Of a DNA stretch of 6,808 nt, positions 5,548 to 6,808 are shown piece after piece. The notes beneath the pieces are model-generated. The model searched no databases. It was not told where the DNA came from and was given only the letters and a program-made list of their open reading frames with translations. This DNA is from SHZI01 sp964391025 (GTDB taxonomy: Bacteria > Pseudomonadota > Gammaproteobacteria > Steroidobacterales > GCA-2729495). Location: contig CAYMKJ010000056.1 in NCBI GenBank assembly GCA_964391025.1, forward strand, positions 1-6,808, written 5' to 3'. Numbering within the stretch: the stretch's first letter is position 1; the number at the start of each line of letters is the position of its first letter. The position numbers and the translations under genes are program-made.

Positions 5548-6213
5548 GTGAAGAAGACAGACCGTCGCGACCTTCCGGCTTACAGCCTGGCTGAGGCATC
5601 CCACTACCTGGCCATTCCGATCTCGACGATTCGCTATTGGTCCGCCGGGCGGGAGGGTGTGTCAGAGGCACTACTGCGAGCGGCGCAATATTCCCCGCTC
5701 GCCCTGTCATTTCGCAATCTCGTTGAACTTCACGTGCTGGGTGCCATCCGTCGGCGCTTCGCGGTATCCATGCCCAGTGTCCGAAAATCGCTGAACTACC
5801 TGAAAAAGCAATTTGACGCGGATCGGCCTCTGCTCGCCTACGAGTTCGAGACCAACGGACTGCACCTGTTTGTTGAACGTTATGGTCAACTCATCAACGC
5901 CACGCTGCAAGGGCAGGCCGAGATGCGCGAGGTGCTGGCCGCTTCCCTACGACGCATCGAACGGGACGATCACGGCATTCCGATCCGTCTCTTCCCGTTT
6001 ACGCGTAATGAGATGCAGAACGCACCGCGAATGGTAGTCATTGATCCCGACATCAGCTTCGGTCGCCCGGTAATCGCTGGAACGGGGATTCCCACTCGAG
6101 AGATCGCTGCACGCTTCAAGGCCGGTGAGTCAATCAAGGAACTCGCTCGGGACTATGGCCGGCCACTTGAAGAAATCGACGAGGCAGTCCGCTGCGAACA
6201 GCGGGCAGCCTGA
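5548..6213 (+). CDS. VapB45-like antitoxin with N-terminal HTH and C-terminal DUF433
   Basis: A 221-residue two-domain protein. Residues 12-31 (YSLAEASHYLAIPISTIRYW) form a MerR-like helix-turn-helix for operator binding. An alpha-helical middle follows (about 55-140). Residues 162-217 are a DUF433 domain, opening MVVIDPDISFGRPVIAGTGIPT and continuing through AARFKAGESIKELARDYG with EEIDEAV near the end. This architecture and length match M. tuberculosis VapB45 (Rv2018), which is followed by its PIN-like toxin VapC45, as here. The expected role is to bind and neutralise the toxin and repress the operon. Start GTG 5548 is chosen for its GGAGG. GTG 5524 would add 8 residues but sits at the likely transcription start. 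The toxin reading frame begins inside the 3' end of this gene. DUF433 also occurs in proteins of unknown role, so antitoxin activity is inferred mainly from pairing. Confidence 0.82.
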   Translation: MKKTDRRDLPAYSLAEASHYLAIPISTIRYWSAGREGVSEALLRAAQYSPLALSFRNLVELHVLGAIRRRFAVSMPSVRKSLNYLKKQFDADRPLLAYEFETNGLHLFVERYGQLINATLQGQAEMREVLAASLRRIERDDHGIPIRLFPFTRNEMQNAPRMVVIDPDISFGRPVIAGTGIPTREIAARFKAGESIKELARDYGRPLEEIDEAVRCEQRAA

Positions 6214-6592
6214 AGTCACTCTGTTTATCGACCGCTCTCTGGGCCAGCGCGTGGTTCCGGAGGCACTGCGGGCCGTTGGTGCCTTGGTTGAGATCCATGA
6301 CGACCACTTTCCGAGCGATACGCACGATGACGTGTGGCTAACGGAAGTATCGTCGCGCGGGTGGGTCGTCCTTACCAAGGATAAGGCCATCCGCTACCGT
6401 AAGAACGAGAAAGCTGCCGTCGATGCGGCAGCGGGCCGCTTGTTTGTGCTCACAGCCGGAAATATCACTGGGGCGGAAATTGCCAAAGCGTTTGTCGTTG
6501 CCCTCCCTCGAATCAGGCGACTCGTAGCGAACCAGGCACCACCATTTATCGCGACGGTGTCTGGTTCGGGTACGGTTTCCTTGCTGCCTTAG
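6155..6592 (+). CDS. VapC45-like PIN-domain toxin (probable ribonuclease)
   Basis: A 145-residue protein of the VapC45 PIN-like family, expected to be a metal-dependent endoribonuclease held inactive by the antitoxin. The core starts VTLFIDRSLG with acidic Asp26. Glu36 in VVPEALRAVG, Asp58/Asp59 in THDDVWL and Asp76 in VVLTKDKAIRYR are the other candidate metal ligands, in the spacing expected of compact PIN-like folds. The C-terminal half has FVLTAGNITGAEIAKAF. ATG 6155 is chosen, overlapping the antitoxin gene by 59 nt. GTG 6125 and TTG 6167 are alternatives, and only a distant AAGGA (6136-6140) precedes, so translation is probably coupled. The true N-terminus may be shorter, since the conserved part starts near residue 21. 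Base composition is lower in GC than the core genes: I counted 33/60 for 6361-6420 against 42/60 for 4561-4620, which fits horizontal acquisition. Confidence 0.8.
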   Translation: MAGHLKKSTRQSAANSGQPEVTLFIDRSLGQRVVPEALRAVGALVEIHDDHFPSDTHDDVWLTEVSSRGWVVLTKDKAIRYRKNEKAAVDAAAGRLFVLTAGNITGAEIAKAFVVALPRIRRLVANQAPPFIATVSGSGTVSLLP

Positions 6593-6668
6593 TTGCAACG
6601 ACTTCTGTTGTCGCGCCGCACAAGATCGACGTGACTCGCCAAGGCTGAACGTGTGAGAGCATCAATCC

Positions 6669-6773
6669 ATGCGCATTGACCTGATCCTGGAGTCCAGCCA
6701 GGCGCCCGAAACCATCGCGGAGCTCGCCCGAACGACTTCCTCGCTCCTCACGCGCGGCCGTGGTGTCAGCTAG
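6669..6773 (+). pseudogene. Short ORF resembling the N-terminus of an LLM-class flavin oxidoreductase, probably a remnant
   Basis: An ATG preceded by GAGAG (6655-6659, 9 nt away) opens 34 codons ending in TAG at 6771-6773. The first residues, MRIDLILESSQAPETIAELAR, resemble the start of luciferase-like (LLM/F420-type) oxidoreductases, where an opening like M-R-hydrophobic-D-L-I-L-E is followed by a helix. After residue 22 the similarity stops. In the +1 frame around 6754-6786 the peptide AAVVSASGARRLD could be a frameshifted continuation of the strand that normally follows, but this is weak. It could also be a genuine short ORF. The window ends 35 nt later, so the downstream state is unknown. 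Confidence 0.35.
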
Positions 6774-6808
6774 TGGAGCCCGAAGACTGGACCGTCGTCT
6801 TCGAAGGT

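Noticed and set aside
6773..6808. Possible new gene starting GTG 6773 (overlapping the TAG of the short ORF) and running off the window
   Set aside because: Only 12 codons are visible, with no clear ribosome site or recognisable motif, so it cannot be supported.
1..6808. CRISPR arrays, tRNA/rRNA genes, insertion sequences, riboswitches
   Set aside because: No regularly spaced repeats, no tRNA-like or rRNA segments, no transposase and no terminal inverted repeats were seen. The REP-like element is the only mobile-type sequence.

Overview
The window is GC-rich, densely coded chromosomal DNA. Its gene families, the prmC-moeB pairing and a GTAG-headed REP-like hairpin suggest a high-GC gammaproteobacterium, broadly of the Xanthomonadales/Chromatiales type. 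The genus cannot be read from the sequence. Most genes are ordinary, and the interest lies at the seams between blocks.

Layout. (1) 1-1661, plus strand: the last ~31 codons of a gene whose tail resembles DUF6502 proteins, then a 493-aa lipoprotein built of about six DUF5666-type repeats, closed by a strong and probably bidirectional terminator. (2) 1678-2534, minus strand: a complete type IV pilin-like gene. Upstream of it is an orphan 38-codon piece that reads as the C-terminal end of a second pilin-like protein. It has no start codon and is cut off by an in-frame TAG next to the end of moeB. (3) 2579-4193, minus strand: prmC and moeB, 10 nt apart. PrmC methylates peptide release factors. 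MoeB is a HesA/MoeB/ThiF-family sulfur-carrier adenylyltransferase. (4) 4269-5429, plus strand, divergent from prmC: a PLP enzyme of the cystathionine gamma-synthase/gamma-lyase family. Its stop codon lies inside a REP-like hairpin. (5) 5514-6592, plus strand: a VapBC45-like toxin-antitoxin operon with its own extended -10 promoter. The antitoxin has an N-terminal HTH and a C-terminal DUF433 domain, and the toxin is a PIN-like protein whose start overlaps the antitoxin gene. (6) 6593-6808: a short ORF resembling the first ~22 residues of an LLM-class flavin oxidoreductase, stopped after 34 codons and probably a decayed remnant.

How it fits together. prmC-moeB looks like a core block, but prfA, often found just upstream of prmC, is not there. 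The pilin fragment against the 3' end of moeB and the toxin-antitoxin module after the REP-like element mark likely rearrangement points. No wholly new system was found. The best leads are the pilin remnant at the moeB junction, the REP element shared with a stop codon, and a changed substrate-site residue in the PLP enzyme.
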